Origin: Hordeum vulgare subsp. vulgare
Lineage: Eukaryota; Streptophyta; Magnoliopsida; Poales; Poaceae
DNA length: 64,000 nucleotides
Assembly (NCBI RefSeq): GCF_904849725.1
Contig: NC_058524.1
Location: 548,083,763 to 548,147,762 of the forward strand
Direction: 5' to 3'
The position numbers and the translations under genes were made by a program. This document shows, one piece after another, positions 1-12,285 of this stretch; within the stretch, counting starts at the first letter, position 1, and each line of letters begins with the position of its first letter. The notes under the pieces were generated by a model. That model was not told the DNA's origin, searched no databases, and saw only the letters and a program-made list of their open reading frames with translations.

Positions 1-98
1 AGTAAAGATGGATCTTTAGAAGGAAGACAAACGATGATGGTGACTATTCACCATTAAGAAAAGCTTGACTTATCGCAAAGATGTTTCCGACAAGTTGT
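1..98 (+). mobile_element. Copia reverse-transcriptase fragment (Angela type)
   Basis: These bases align almost without gaps to 11034-11127 inside the Angela-type element of this window, which is the reverse-transcriptase part of a Copia pol gene. The frame is broken by stop codons. Similarity ends abruptly at about position 94-98, where Athila LTR sequence takes over, so this is the truncated remnant of a second Copia element whose remainder lies left of the window or has been deleted. Confidence 0.75.
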
Positions 99-769
99 AG
101 TCAATATATGTGTGTTCTTGATCCTATCTTGCAAGTTGTAGTCACCTACTATGTGTTATGACGCGGTAACCCCGGAGTGACAATAGCCGGAACCACTCCC
201 GGAGATGACCATAGTATGAGGAGTTCATGTATTCACTAAGTGCTAATGCGTTGTTCCGGTTCTCTATTAAAAGGAGAACCTTAATGTCCCATAATTTCCA
301 TTAGGACCCCGCTGCCACGGGAGGGATGGACAATAGATGTCATGCAAGTTCTTTTCCCTAAGCACGTATGACTACATACGGAATACATGCCTACATTACA
401 TTGATGAACTCGAGCTAGTTACATATCTCTTCGTGTTATAACTGTTGCATGATGAATATCATCCGGCATAATCATCCATCACCGATCCAATGCCTACGAG
501 TTTTTCCTACTGGTCCTTGCTACGTTACTTTGCCGCTACTGCTGTCACTGCTGCTACTGTTACTCTATCGCTATTGCTGTCGCTGTTGCTACTGTTGCTA
601 TCACTGCTTTGCTGCAGATACTAAGTCTTTCAGGTGTGGTTGAATTGAAAACTCAACTGCTAATACTCGAGAATATTCTTTGGCTTCCCCTTGTGTTGAA
701 TCAACAAATTTGGGTTCAATACTCTACCCTCGAAAACTGTTGCGATCCCCCATACTTGTGGGTTATCAA
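99..769 (+). repeat. 5' LTR of Athila #1 (3' part only)
   Basis: Matches 16673-17339 of the 3' LTR and ends at the same GGGTTATCA terminus. The first ~718 bases of the LTR (present at 15955-16672) are missing, replaced by the Copia scrap at 1-98. Because the left LTR end is lost, no target-site duplication can be checked. Confidence 0.85.
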
Positions 770-779
770 GACTATTTTC

Positions 780-797
780 TGGCGCTGTTGCCGAGGA
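780..797 (+). promoter_or_regulatory. Primer binding site, tRNA-Asp type
   Basis: TGGCGCTGTTGCCGAGGA is two changes from the TGGCGCCGTTGCCGGGGA site, complementary to the 3' end of plant tRNA-Asp, that Athila-lineage elements use to prime reverse transcription. It starts about ten bases after the LTR end. Confidence 0.75.
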
Positions 798-847
798 GGC
801 ATAGCTATATTCTCTGAGTCACTTGGGATTTACGTGTGCTGATCACT

Positions 848-3562
848 ATGAGGAATCCGAGAGATCGAAAAACTAAAGTCTTGCCATCAACTACGAGGAC
901 AGGTAAGGAACTGACATCTAGCTCTGCACTTGATTCACCTTCAGTTTTGAGTAAGTTTGCGACACCACCTCCTGCTAGAAATTTTGATATGTCGCATGTG
1001 CTTGATGATGCTACTTCTGCTGTCCATGATGCTTGTGATGATGCTTTGCTTGATACTTCTTTGCCACTAGGTGCATTCCTTGATGCACAAATTGCTAGTG
1101 TTGCTGCTAGATGTGATGATACTTCTAAAACTGCTGAGATTATTGAAGTAGAACCTGCTATTTCGCCTGTTAGAACTAGCTCTCCTAGATATGAATTGCC
1201 TGATATGCCCGAGGGTTATGTTATGGAGAGAGAGATAGCTGCGGAGTTTCTTGCTTGTAAGGATAGCTATGATGTTGAGAATTTATTGCGCAAGTGGAAA
1301 GAAAAACCTCTCAACGCTAGGATGAAATACGACCCAAAGTTTGCTACTTCGCCTATCTTTGTGACCGATAAGGATTATGAATTCTCTGTCGACCCTGAGT
1401 TAATCACTTTGGTCGAATCTGATCCTTTTCACGGTTATGAGTCTGAAACAGTTGTAGCACATCTTACCAAACTGCACGATATAGCCACCCTGTTCACGAG
1501 TGAGGAAAAGATCCGCCACTACTATATTCTTAAGTTGTTTCCTTTCTCGCTAAAGGATGATGCTAAGACTTGGTTCACTTCTCTTGCTCCTGGTTGTGTG
1601 CGTAGTCCCCAGGATATGATCTACTACTTCTCTGAAAAATATTTCCCTGCCCATAAGAAGCAAGCTGCCTTGCAGGAAATATACAACTTTGCACAAGTTT
1701 AAGAAGAGAGTCTCCCACAAGCTTGGGGGAGGCTCGTCCAGCTACTGAATGCTTTGCCTGATCATCCTCTTGAGAAGAATGAAATACTTGATATCTTCTA
1801 TAATGGACTAAACAATGCTTCTAAGGACCACCTAGATAGTTGTGCTGGTTGTGTTTTCAGGGAACGAACCGTAGAACAAGTTGAGATCCTATTGGATAAT
1901 ATCTTGTGCAATGAGAATGCTTGGACTATTCCCGAACCACCTCCGAAGCCAACTCCTAAGAAAAGAGGTATTCTATTCCTCAGTCCTGAAGATATGCAAG
2001 AAGCTAAGAAATCTATGAAAGAGAAAGGCATTAAATCTGAAGATGTCAAAAATCTACCTCCTATCGAAGAAATCCATGGTCTTGATAACCAAACACAGGT
2101 AGTAGAGGTAAATTCTCTTCGTAGATTCAATGAGAGTGACATTCCTTTTGATAAACCTGCTAGCTTATGCCAGGATGAATTTGATAACTTTGTTGCCAAA
2201 CAACAAAGTTTCAATGATTATGTTAGCAGACAATTGGAACATAATGCTCGTATGCTTAGTCATTTAAGTGCTTGTGTGGACATAAACAACAATGATCTTA
2301 AGCTCTTGAGTAAACATGCCTCTATGGTTACTACTCAGGTAGAACAAGTACTTAAGGCTCAGAATGACTTGCTCAATGAGTTGAATGATAATTTTGTCAG
2401 AGTCGTCACTAGAGGCGGTAGAATGACCCAGGAACCTTTGTATCCTGAGGGTCATCCTAAGAGAATTGAACAAGATTCTCAAGTAGTTAGCACTGATGCA
2501 CCTAGTCATCCTAGGAAGAAGAAGAAAGATGATAGGATCTTGCATGCTAGCAACCCTGTTGCTGTTAGACCCGAGAATCCAAACGATGTCTCTGTTTCTG
2601 ATGCCGAAACGCAATCTGGTGATGAACATGAGCCTAATGATAATATCGATAGTGATGCTCAACCTAGCAATGATAAGGATGTGGAGATTGAACCTGTTGA
2701 TCTTGATAACCCACATCCTAAGAATAAGATATACGATAAGAACGACTTCGCTGCTAGGAAGCATGGTAAAGAAAGGGAACCATGGGTTCAGAAACCCATG
2801 CCCTTTCCTCCCAAACCATCCAAGAAAAAGGATGATGAGGATTTTGAGCGATTTGTTGAAATGATTAGACCTGTCTTTCTGCAAATGCGTTTGATAGATA
2901 TGCTCAAAATGTCTCCGTATGCTAAGTACATGAAGGATAATGTGACTAATAAGAGGAGGATACATGAGGTTGAGATTTCCACCATGCTCGCTAATTATAC
3001 CTTCAAGGGTGGAACTCCTAAGAAACTAGGTGATCCCGGAGTGCCCACTATACCTTACTCCATTAAAGGTAACTACGTTAGAACTGCTTTATGCGACCTT
3101 GGAGCCGGTGTTAGTCTTATGCCTCTCTCTTTTTATCGTAGACTTGAACTAGATAAGTTGACACCCACTGAAATCTCTCTGCAAATGGCCGACAAATCAA
3201 CTGCTTTCCCTATCGGCATTTGTGAGGATGTTCCTCTTGTGGTTGCTAACGTTACTATCTTAACGGACTTTGTTATCCTGGATATTCCCGAGGATGATGC
3301 CATGGTGGTCATCCTTGGAAGACCCTTTTTAAACACTGCAGGGGCTGTTATTGATTGCAACAAAGGCAATGTCACTTTCCATGTCAACGGTAATGAGCAT
3401 ACGGTGCACTTTCCGAAGAAACAATATCGAGTACATTGCATCAATGCTATTGAATTTTTTTTATCGATTCTTATTGGGAGCTTTGAATACCCTATACCTA
3501 CTGTTAAGATGAAGTATGATTTGCTTGTTGGGGATATGCACATCCCCATTGAGGTAACCTAG
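848..3562 (+). pseudogene. Athila gag-protease polyprotein with one in-frame stop
   Basis: One frame stays open from the ATG at 848 to the TAG at 3560-3562 except for a single TAA at 1700-1702. The part before the stop holds the retrotransposon gag core (aromatic-rich stretch with LFPFSLKDDAKTWF near codons 235-250). The part after it has a glutamine/asparagine-rich linker, a lysine-rich stretch and, near the end, a retropepsin-like domain: the active-site loop reads DLGAGVSLMPLSFY, with DLGA in place of DTGA/DSGA as is usual in this lineage, followed by the second-half motif VILGRPFLNTAGAVID. Gag packages element RNA and the protease cleaves the polyprotein. Readthrough, or trans supply from another copy, would be needed because of the stop. 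There is no pol downstream. Confidence 0.85.
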
Positions 3563-4319
3563 TGACTATTCGAAAAATTCTCCGTCCTTTTTTATGCGAT
3601 TCAATTTTTTTTGTCAAGGAGACTTGATCAACCTCATTGATGGAATTCTTTCGATGACCATGGGATGGATGAATCGAGGAGTCACAACCCTCTGTTCCAA
3701 GCTTTCACCTTTGGTTGTTTAGAAGAAAAATGATAGATTTAGCTTTAGTTTTCCCTGTTTTCTGTTTTTGCGTCCTGTAGAAAAGTGTCCCGAAAATAAA
3801 AGTTCTCCGAATGTCCTGAAAATCAAGTATGATTTTTTCTAGAATTTTTCAAAAAATCTGAGACGGAGAGCTAGTCAGGGGATGCACCAGTGGGCCACAA
3901 GCCCTGGAGGCGCGGGCACCCCCTCCACTTATTCCAGCTCCCATCTCCTTCGCCTACCTCCAGAAAAAATCGTTTCGCAGCTCAAACCCGTGTTCTTGCT
4001 CTTCTTGCTGCGATTTTCGATCTCCTTGTGCAAAGACGCATTCACCAAACTATTTTGGGGGAAATTGCTCCTTGGTACGTGACTCCTCCATTGGTCCAAT
4101 TAGTTTTATCTCTAGTGCCTTATACATCGCGTATTTTTGTTGCCTTGGTGACCTTGTTCTTGAGGTTTGCACGCTAATTTTAGCTGGTCCCAAGTAGTTT
4201 TGATGCGTGATATGGCCTCTAGGCACTTGTCGGAGTAGTTGCTATGAGTTTCGTTTAGCCTTGTTCACTTTTCCTTAGCCACTAAAAATTTCAGAAATTT
4301 TCAGAGAAAGAAAAAGGAA
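3563..4319 (+). other. Spacer of Athila #1 with an LTR-like block upstream of the third ORF
   Basis: No coding frame. About 3790-3960 resembles the element's own LTR around 16085-16225: both contain AAAGTTCTC-GAATG-CCTG-AAAT, an A/T-rich stretch, then CCACAAGCCC followed by a GC-rich GGCGCG stretch and a C-run. The block lies 350-500 bases ahead of the third ORF. It may be a U3/R-derived internal promoter (inference). Confidence 0.5.
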
Positions 4320-5396
4320 ATGATGAGGAGGTTTTTAAGAGGCTCTTCAAGCCGTGACCCCAAGGATGATGAAAATGAGAAGAAGAAGCCCAAGTATCCG
4401 GTCCCCCGAGTTGCAGAAGTTCGAGCGTGCGAGTGGCCAAGCGATGTGTTTTTACGCGCCGCCGGACTTTATGAGGACTTTTACTACTTGGTGGAGAACG
4501 TAGGCCTTATCGCCTTCGTTGAAGATAAGTGTCCGCAATACCTCCTCCTCACTAATATTTTCGTGCAAAGCTTTAACTTCTATCCAAGGAAGAGTACTCC
4601 TATCGTTGAGTTCAAATTATATGATATCCCCCAGCGCATGTCACTTCAGGATTTTTGCAATGTTTGCAAATTACCTTATGTTGGGGATATTCAGGAACCT
4701 CGTCCACGGGACTTGGAGGCTTTCATATATACTATTGCTGTAGGAGAGGAGAGAGGAGTGTCTTGCGCTAGAGCTGCTAGCATACATTTTCCCATGCTTC
4801 GGTACTTCTCATTATTCATGGGAAAATGTTTGATTGGCTGTGGGAAAGCTGGGGCCCTTAGCTCCACAGATCTTGCGGTTTTGCGCAAAGCCCTTTATAA
4901 TGATAAAACTTATAGCTTGGGCGCTATAGTAGCTCAACGATTGAACACGAACCATTCTAAAGGCGTTGTGTATGGAGGTATCTATGCTACCCGTCTTGCT
5001 AGACATTTTGACATACCTTTTGGACTGCACGAGGAAGAAGAGATTCTTCTTCCTGAGAGATATCTAGATTATGATAGCATGGTTCACCATGACTCTCTTG
5101 ATAAAGATATAAATAAGAGGATGATTTATAACCTGGTATTTAGTCAGGGTACTCGTGAGACTATTACTTTGCCTACTCCTTCTTTGTTCAATCTTCATCG
5201 AGTCAGGTACATTATTATACCCTCGAACATCTACGCATATTGGGGCATAGCACCACCACAGGCGCCCGTGCCCGAGCTACCAGTCAAGTACCAGACGCCA
5301 GTTTATCAGTGGGAGCCAGAAGAGCTCACACAACAGTGGCACCCTCAGTACACTCCGGAGTACCCCGGAGACGGTTACTTCCCACCTTGGGAGTAG
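4320..5396 (+). CDS. Athila third ORF (retrotransposon ORF-1/ATHILA family protein)
   Basis: Intact 358-codon ORF. The start chosen is the first ATG of an ATGATGAGG cluster preceded by AAAGGAA. The protein starts basic (LRGSSSRDPKDDENEKKK), continues with a globular core containing LYEDFYYLVENVGL, IHFPMLRYFSLFMGKC and the family pattern KTYSLGAIVAQRL...GGIYATRLARH, and ends with a proline/glutamine/tyrosine-rich tail. This is the type of protein that Triticeae Athila relatives encode between pol and the 3' LTR (Pfam ATHILA ORF-1 family, assigned from memory of the motifs). Its biochemical role is unknown. No membrane segment or envelope-like signal peptide is visible. It is uninterrupted although the gag frame has a stop. 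The Angela element is inserted 95 bases downstream. Confidence 0.75.
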   Translation: MMRRFLRGSSSRDPKDDENEKKKPKYPVPRVAEVRACEWPSDVFLRAAGLYEDFYYLVENVGLIAFVEDKCPQYLLLTNIFVQSFNFYPRKSTPIVEFKLYDIPQRMSLQDFCNVCKLPYVGDIQEPRPRDLEAFIYTIAVGEERGVSCARAASIHFPMLRYFSLFMGKCLIGCGKAGALSSTDLAVLRKALYNDKTYSLGAIVAQRLNTNHSKGVVYGGIYATRLARHFDIPFGLHEEEEILLPERYLDYDSMVHHDSLDKDINKRMIYNLVFSQGTRETITLPTPSLFNLHRVRYIIIPSNIYAYWGIAPPQAPVPELPVKYQTPVYQWEPEELTQQWHPQYTPEYPGDGYFPPWE

Positions 5397-5491
5397 ACCA
5401 ACTTAGGCCAAAAGCCTAAGCTTAGGGGAGTACGTGTTTCTCACCGACTTTATATTCATGCTCACACTTTCACTTTGATAGTCGGTGTTCA

Positions 5492-7311
5492 TGTTGGAAA
5501 TATGCCCTAGAGGCAATAATAAATTAGTTATTATTATATTTCTTAGTTCATGATAATCGTTTATTATCCATGCTATAATTGTATTGATTGGAAACACAAT
5601 ACTTGTGTGGATACATAGACAAAACACTGTCCCTAGTAAGCCTCTAGTTGACTAGCTCGTTGATCAAAGATGGTCAAGGTTTCCTGGCCATAGGCAAGTG
5701 TTGTTACTTGATAACGGGATCACATCATTAGGAGAATCATGTGATGGACTAGACCCAAACTAATAGACGTAGCATGTTGATCGTGTCATTTTGTTGCTAC
5801 TGTTTTCTGCATGTCAAGTATTTGTTCCTATGACCATGAGATCATATAACTCACTGACACCGGAGGAATGCTTTGTGTGTATCAAACGTCGCAACGTAAC
5901 TGGGTGACTATAAAGATGCTCTACAGGTATCTCCGAAGGTGTTCGTTGAGTTAGTATGGATCAAGACTGGGATTTGTCACTCCGTATGACGGAGAGGTAT
6001 CTCGGGGCCCACTCGGTAATACAACATCACACACAAGCCTTGCAAGAAATGTGACTTAGTGTAAGTTGCAGGATCTTGTATTACAGAACGAGTAAAGAGA
6101 CTTGCCGGTAAACGAGATTGAAATAGGTATGCGGATACTGACGATCGAATCTCGGGCAAGTAACATACCGAAGGACAAAGGGAATGACATACAGGATTAT
6201 ATGAATCCTTGGCACTGAGGTTCAAACAATAAGATCTTCGTAGAATATGTGGGATCCAATATGGGCATCCAGGTCCCGCTATTGGATATTGACCGAGGAG
6301 TCACTCGGGTCATGTCTGCATAGTTCTCGAACCCGCAGGGTCTGCACACTTAAGGTTCGACGTTGTTTTATGCGTATTTGAGTTATATGGTTGGTTACCG
6401 AATGTTGTTCGGAGTCCCGAATGAGATCACGGACGTCACGAGGGTTTCCGGAACGGTCCGGAAACGAAGATTGATATATAGGATGACCTCATTTGATTAC
6501 CGGAAGGTTTTCGGAGTTACCGGGAATGACGAATGGGTTCCGGGTGTTCACCCGGGAGGGGGGGGGGGGCAGCCCACCCCGGGGAAGCCCATAGGCCTTG
6601 GGGGTGGCGCACCAGCCCTTAGTGGGCTGGTGGGACAGCCCAAGAAGGCCCTATGCGCCATAGGAAGAAAATTAAAGAGAAAAAAAAAGAGGTGGTGGGA
6701 AAAGGGGGAAGGACTCCTCCTTCCAAACCTAGTTGGATTCGGTTTGGAAGGGGAGGACTCCCCCCCTTGGCTCGGCCGACCCCCTTGGGGCCCCTTGAGC
6801 CCCAAGGCAAGGCTCCCCCTCTTCCCCCTCTATATACGGAGGTTTTAGGGCTGATTTGAGACAACTTTGCCACGGCAGCCCGTCCACATATCTCCACGGT
6901 TTTGCCTCTAGATCGCGTTTCTGCGGAGCTCGGGCGGAGCCCTGCCGAGATAAGATCATCACCAACCTCCGAAGCGCCGTCACGCTACCGGAGAACTCAT
7001 CTACCTCTCCGTCTCTCTTGCTGGATCAAGAAGGCCGAGATCATCGTCGAGCTGTACGTGTGCTGAACGCGGAGGTGCCGTCTGTTCGGCACTAGATCGG
7101 AGCGGATCGTGGGACTGATCGCGGGACGGTTCGCGGGGCGGATCGAGGGATGTGAGGACGTTCCACTACATCAACCGCGTTCACTAACGCTTCTGCTGTG
7201 CGATCTACAAGGGTACGTAGATCGAATATCCCCTCTCGTAGATGGACATCACCATGATAGGTCTTCGTGCGCGGAGGAAATTTTTTGTTTCCCATGCATC
7301 GTTCCCCATCA
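5492..7311 (+). repeat. 5' LTR of the Angela-type element
   Basis: Starts TGTTGGAAAT and ends CCCCATCA. Compared with the 3' LTR it lacks a short repeat unit near 6525 (GTACCGGGAAT is present once fewer) and carries an extra ~12 bases near 7106-7120. A G-run lies near 6560. Confidence 0.92.
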
Positions 7312-7330
7312 GTGGCATCATGAGCTAGGT
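7312..7330 (+). promoter_or_regulatory. Primer binding site, initiator tRNA-Met type, degenerate
   Basis: Directly after the LTR, TGGCATCATGAGC resembles the TGGTATCAGAGC site used by BARE/Angela elements, complementary to the 3' end of initiator tRNA-Met, with several changes. Confidence 0.6.
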
Positions 7331-10300
7331 TCATGCGTAGATGTCTTCTCGAGTAGAACACAAAAGTTTTTTTGGGCGGTGATGTGCATTTTGCTGCCCT
7401 CCTTAGTCTTTTCTTGATTCCGGGGTATTGTTGGATTGAAGCGGCTTGGACCGACATTACTCGTACGCTTACGAGAGACTGGTTTCATCGCTACGAGTAA
7501 CCCCGTTGCTCAAAGATGACTGGCAAGTGTCAGTTTCTCCAACTTTAGTTGAATCAGATTTGACTGAGGAGGTCCTTGTATAAGGTTAAATAGCAATTCA
7601 TATATCTCCGTTGTGGTGTTTGCGTAAGTAAGATGCGATCCTACTAGATACCCATGGTCACCATGTAAAACATGCAACAACAAAATTAGAGGACGTCTAA
7701 CTTGTTTTTGCAGGGTATGCTTGTGATGTGATATGGCCAACGATGTGATGTGATATATTGGATGTATGAGATGATCATGTTGTAATAGATAATATCGACT
7801 TGCACGTCGATGGTACGACAACTGGCAGGAGCCATAGTGTTGTCTTTAAACTAACGTTTGTGCTTGCAGATGTGTTTACTATATTGCTAGGACGTAGCTT
7901 TAGTAGTAATAGCATGAGTAGCACGACAACCCCGATGGCGACATGTTGATGGAGATCATGATGATGGAGATCATGGTGTGACGCCGATGACAAGAAGATC
8001 GTACCGGTGCTTTGGTGATGGAGATGAAGAAGCACGTGATGATGGCCATATCATGTCACTTATGAATTGCATGTGATGTTAATCCTTTATGCACCTTATC
8101 TTGCTTAGAACGACGGTAGCATTATGAGGTGATCTCTCACTAAAATTTCAAGACGAAATTGTGTTCTCACCGACTGTGCACCATTGCGACAGTTCTTCGT
8201 TTCGAGACACCACGTGATGATCAGGTGTGATAGACTCAACGTTCACATACAACGGGTGCAAAACAGTTGCACACGCGGAACACTCGGGTTAAGCTTGACG
8301 AGCCTAGCATGTGCAGACATGGCCTTGGAACACATGAGACCGAAAGGTCGAGCATGAATCGTATAGTTGATATGATTAGCATAGAGATGCTTACCACTGA
8401 AACTATTCTCGACTCACGTGATGATCGGACTTGAGATAGTGGATTTGGATCATGTGCCACTCAAATGACTAGAGAGATGTACTTTTTGAGTGGGAGTTCT
8501 TAAGTAATATGATTAATTTAACTAATTTTCATGAACATAGTCTAATGGTCTTTGCGAATTACGATGTAGCTTGCGCTATAGTTCTACTGTTTTTATATGT
8601 TCCTAGAGAAAATTTAGTTGAAAGTTATTAGTAGCAAACTTTGCAGAGGATTGTCCTCGTTGCTACACAGAAGGCTTATGTCCTTAATGCACCACTCGGT
8701 GTGCTGCACCTCGAGCGTCGTGTGTGGATGATGTGAACATCCGACATACACGTTTCTAATGACTACACGATAGTTCAGTGCAAAATACTTAATGGCTTAG
8801 AAGCAAGGCGCCGAAGACGTTTTCAAACGTCACGGAACATAAGTGATGTTCTAAAGAGATGAAATTGTGATTTCATGCTTGTGCCCTTGTTAAGAGGTAC
8901 GAGACCTCCGACAAGATTCTTTGTCCACAAAGTATAGGAGAAAAGCTCAATCGTTGAGCGTGTGCTCAGATTGTCTGAGTACGACAATCGCTTGAATCAA
9001 GTGGGAGTTAATCTTCCAGATGAGATAGTGATGGTTCTCCAAAGTCACTGCCACCAAGCTGTGAGAGCTTCGTGATGAACTATAACATATCAAGGATAGA
9101 TACAATGATCCTTGAGCAATTCGCGATGTTTGACACTGCGAAAGTAGAAATCAAGAAGGAGCATCAATAGTTGATGGTTAGTAAAACCACTAAGTTTCAA
9201 GAAAGGCAAGGGCTAGAAGGGATACTTCGTGAAACGGAAAAACAATTGCTGCACTAATGAAGAGACCCAAGATTAAACCCAAACCCGAGACTAAGTGCTT
9301 CTGTAATGAGGGGAACATTCACTAAGGCGGAGCAACTCTAGATACTTGGTAGATAAGAAGGCTGGCAAAAGTCGAAAGAAGTAAATTTGATATACATGAT
9401 GTTGATGTGTACTTTACTAGTACTCCTAGTAGAACGAGGGTATTGGATACCGGTTCGGTTGCTAAGTGATTAGTAACACGAAATGAAAGCTACGGCATAA
9501 ACGGAGACTAGCTAAAGGCGAGGTGACGATACGTGTTGGAAGTTTTTCCAAGGTTGATATGATCAAACGTCGCACGCTCCCTCTACCATCGGGATTGGTG
9601 TTAAACCTAAATAATTGCTATTTGGTGCTTGCGTTAAGCATGAACATGATTGGATCGTGTTTATTGCAATACGATTATTCATTTAAAGAGAATAATGGTT
9701 ACTCTATTTGCTTGAATAATCACCTTAAATGGTTTATTGAATCTCGATCGTAGTGTTACACATGTTCATGATATTGGTGCCAAAAGATACGAGGTAATGA
9801 TGATAGTACTACTTACTTGTGGCACTGCCGCTTGAGTCATGTTGGTATAAATTACATGAAGAGGCTCCATGCTGATGGATCTTTATACTCACTTGATTTT
9901 GAATCACTAGTGACATGCAAATCATACCACTTGAGCAAGGCCTTGTTTTCATTCAGATGAAACAATATAGTAACTTGTTGGAAGTGATACATTTTGATGT
10001 ATGCAGTCGAATGGGTGCTGAGGCACGCAGTGGATATCATTATGTTCTTACTTCAATGACGATTTGAGTAGATACAAGAGTATTTACTTAATGAATCACA
10101 AGTCTGAAATATTGAAAAGTTCAATTCTGTTTCAGAGTGAAGTTCGTCGTAACAAGAGGATAAACTGTGTACGATATGATCATAGAAATGAATATCCGAG
10201 TTACGAGTTTTGGTACGCAGTTAAGACAATGTGGAAATTGTTTCGCAGTTCATGCCACCTGGAACATCATAGTGTGATGATGTGTCTGAACGTCATAGCC

Positions 10301-12271
10301 ACGCACTATTTGGTATGGTGCATGCTATGATGTCTCTTATCGAATTATCACTATCGTTTATGGGTTATGCATTAGAGACAACCGCATTCACTTTAAATAG
10401 GGCACCGCGTATTTCCGTTGAGATGACACAGTATAGACTGAGGTTTAGAGAAATCCAAACTGTCGTTTCTTAAAAGGTTGGGGCTTCGACACTTATGTGA
10501 AAAAGTTTCAGTCTGATAAGCTCGAACCCAAAGCGGATAAATGCATCTTCATAGGATATCCAAAACAGTTGGGTACATCTCCTATCTCAGATCTGAAAGC
10601 AAAGTGTTTGTTTCTAGAAATGGATCCTTTCTCGAGGAAAGGTTTCTCTCGAAAGAATTGAGTGGGAGGGTGGTAGAACTTGATGAGGTTATTGAACCAT
10701 CACTTCAACCAGTGTGTAGCAGGGCGCAGGAAGTTGTTCTTGTGGCGCCTACACCAATTGAAGTGAAAGCTGATGATGGTGATCATCGAGCATCGGATCA
10801 AGTTACTACAAACCTCGTAGGTTGACAAGGCCGCGTACTACTGCAGAGTGGTACGGTAACCTTGTCTTGGAGGTCATGTTGTTGAGCAAAAGTGAACCTA
10901 CGAGTTATGGAGAAAGCAATGGTGGGCCCGAATTCCGACAAATGGCTGGAGGCCATGAAATCCGAGAGAGGATCCATGTATGAAAACAAAGTGTAGACTT
11001 TGGAAGAACTACTTGATGGTCATAGGACTATTGAGTAAAGATGGATCTTTAAAAGGAAGACAGACGGTGATGGTGATAAGTCACTATTAAGAAAAGCTCG
11101 ACTTGTCGCAAAGATGTTTCTGACAAGATCAAACAGTTGACTATGATGAGACTTTCTCACTCGTAGCGATGCTGAGAGTCTGTTAGAATTATGTTAGTAG
11201 TTGTTGCATTATTTATGAAATATTGCACATAGGATGTCAAAACATTGTTTCCTCGACGGTTTCCTTGAGCAAACATTGTATGTGATACAACCAGGAGGTT
11301 TTGTCGATCCTAAAGATACTAGCAAGTATGCAAGCTCCAGCGATCCTTCAATGGACTGGTATAAGCATCTCGGAGTTGGAATATACACTTTGATGAGTTG
11401 ATCAAAGATTTTGGGTTTGTACAAGGTTTATGAGAAACTTGTATTTCCAAAGAAGTGAGTGGGAGCACTATAGAATTTCTGATAAGTATATGTGGTTGAC
11501 ATATTGTGGATCAGAAGTAATGTAGAATTTTTGTAAAGCATACAAGGTTGTTTGAAAGGAGTTTTCAAAGGAATACCTGGATTGCGCTATTTGAACGTTG
11601 AGCATCAAAGATCTATGAAGATAGATCGAAAGCGCTTAATAGAAGTTTCAACAAGATGCATGCCTTAACAAGTTTTTGAAGGAGTTCAAAATAGATCAGC
11701 AAAGAAGGAGTTCTTGGTTGCGTTGTGAGGTGTGAATTTGAGTAAGACTCAAAACCCGACCCCGGCAGAATAAAGAGAATAGACGAAGGTCGTCTTCTAT
11801 GCCTTGGCCGTAGAATCTAAAGTATGCCATGCTGGGTACCGCACTTGATGAGTGCCTTGACTCAAAGTCTGTTGAGAGGTACAGAGAGTGATCCATGATT
11901 GAATCACTAGCAGCGGTCAAAATTTATCCTTAGTAACTGATGGACTAAGGAATTTTTCTCGATTATGGAGGTGGTTAAAGAGTTCGTCGTAAAGGGTTAC
12001 GTCAATGCAAGTTTTGAATCTAATCCGAATAACTATGAGTAGTAAAACAGATTCGTATAGTAGAGTAGATATTTGGAGCGTTTCTGAATAGCACGTAGTA
12101 GCAGCATCTATAAGATGACATAAAGATTTGTAAAGAACGCACGGATCTGAAAGTTTCAGAACCGTTGACTAAAACCTCTCTCACTTGCAAAACGTGATGA
12201 GACCCCATAATTATATGGGTGTTGGATTCGTTGGAATCACATGGTGATGTGAACTAGATTATTGACTCTAG
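7331..12271 (+). pseudogene. Decayed Copia gag-pol of the Angela-type element
   Basis: No frame longer than about 100 codons survives, but the order of Copia parts can be traced through frameshifts. Gag-like sequence lies at roughly 8000-9400. Integrase-like sequence lies near 9850-10500 (for example NEYPSYEF in the frame of 10064-10330). Reverse transcriptase and RNase H lie from about 10890 to 12000 (KWLEAMKSE, then a YKARLVAK-like stretch and FLDGFLEQTLY-like residues spread over three frames). Stops occur every few tens of codons. With LTRs only about 2% diverged, this much damage most likely predates the last transposition. Confidence 0.8.
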
Positions 12272-12284
12272 TGCAAGTGGGAGA
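12272..12284 (+). promoter_or_regulatory. Polypurine tract of the Angela-type element
   Basis: TGCAAGTGGGAGA lies immediately before the 3' LTR start at 12286, the expected place for plus-strand priming. Confidence 0.7.
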
Positions 12285-12285
12285 C

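Noticed and set aside
2264..2965. Minus-strand ORF of 233 codons
   Set aside because: Antisense of the gag-protease frame; low-complexity isoleucine/arginine-rich translation.
4320..5396. Envelope protein in Athila #1
   Set aside because: No signal peptide, transmembrane segment or fusion-like region is visible; only the position after pol resembles env.
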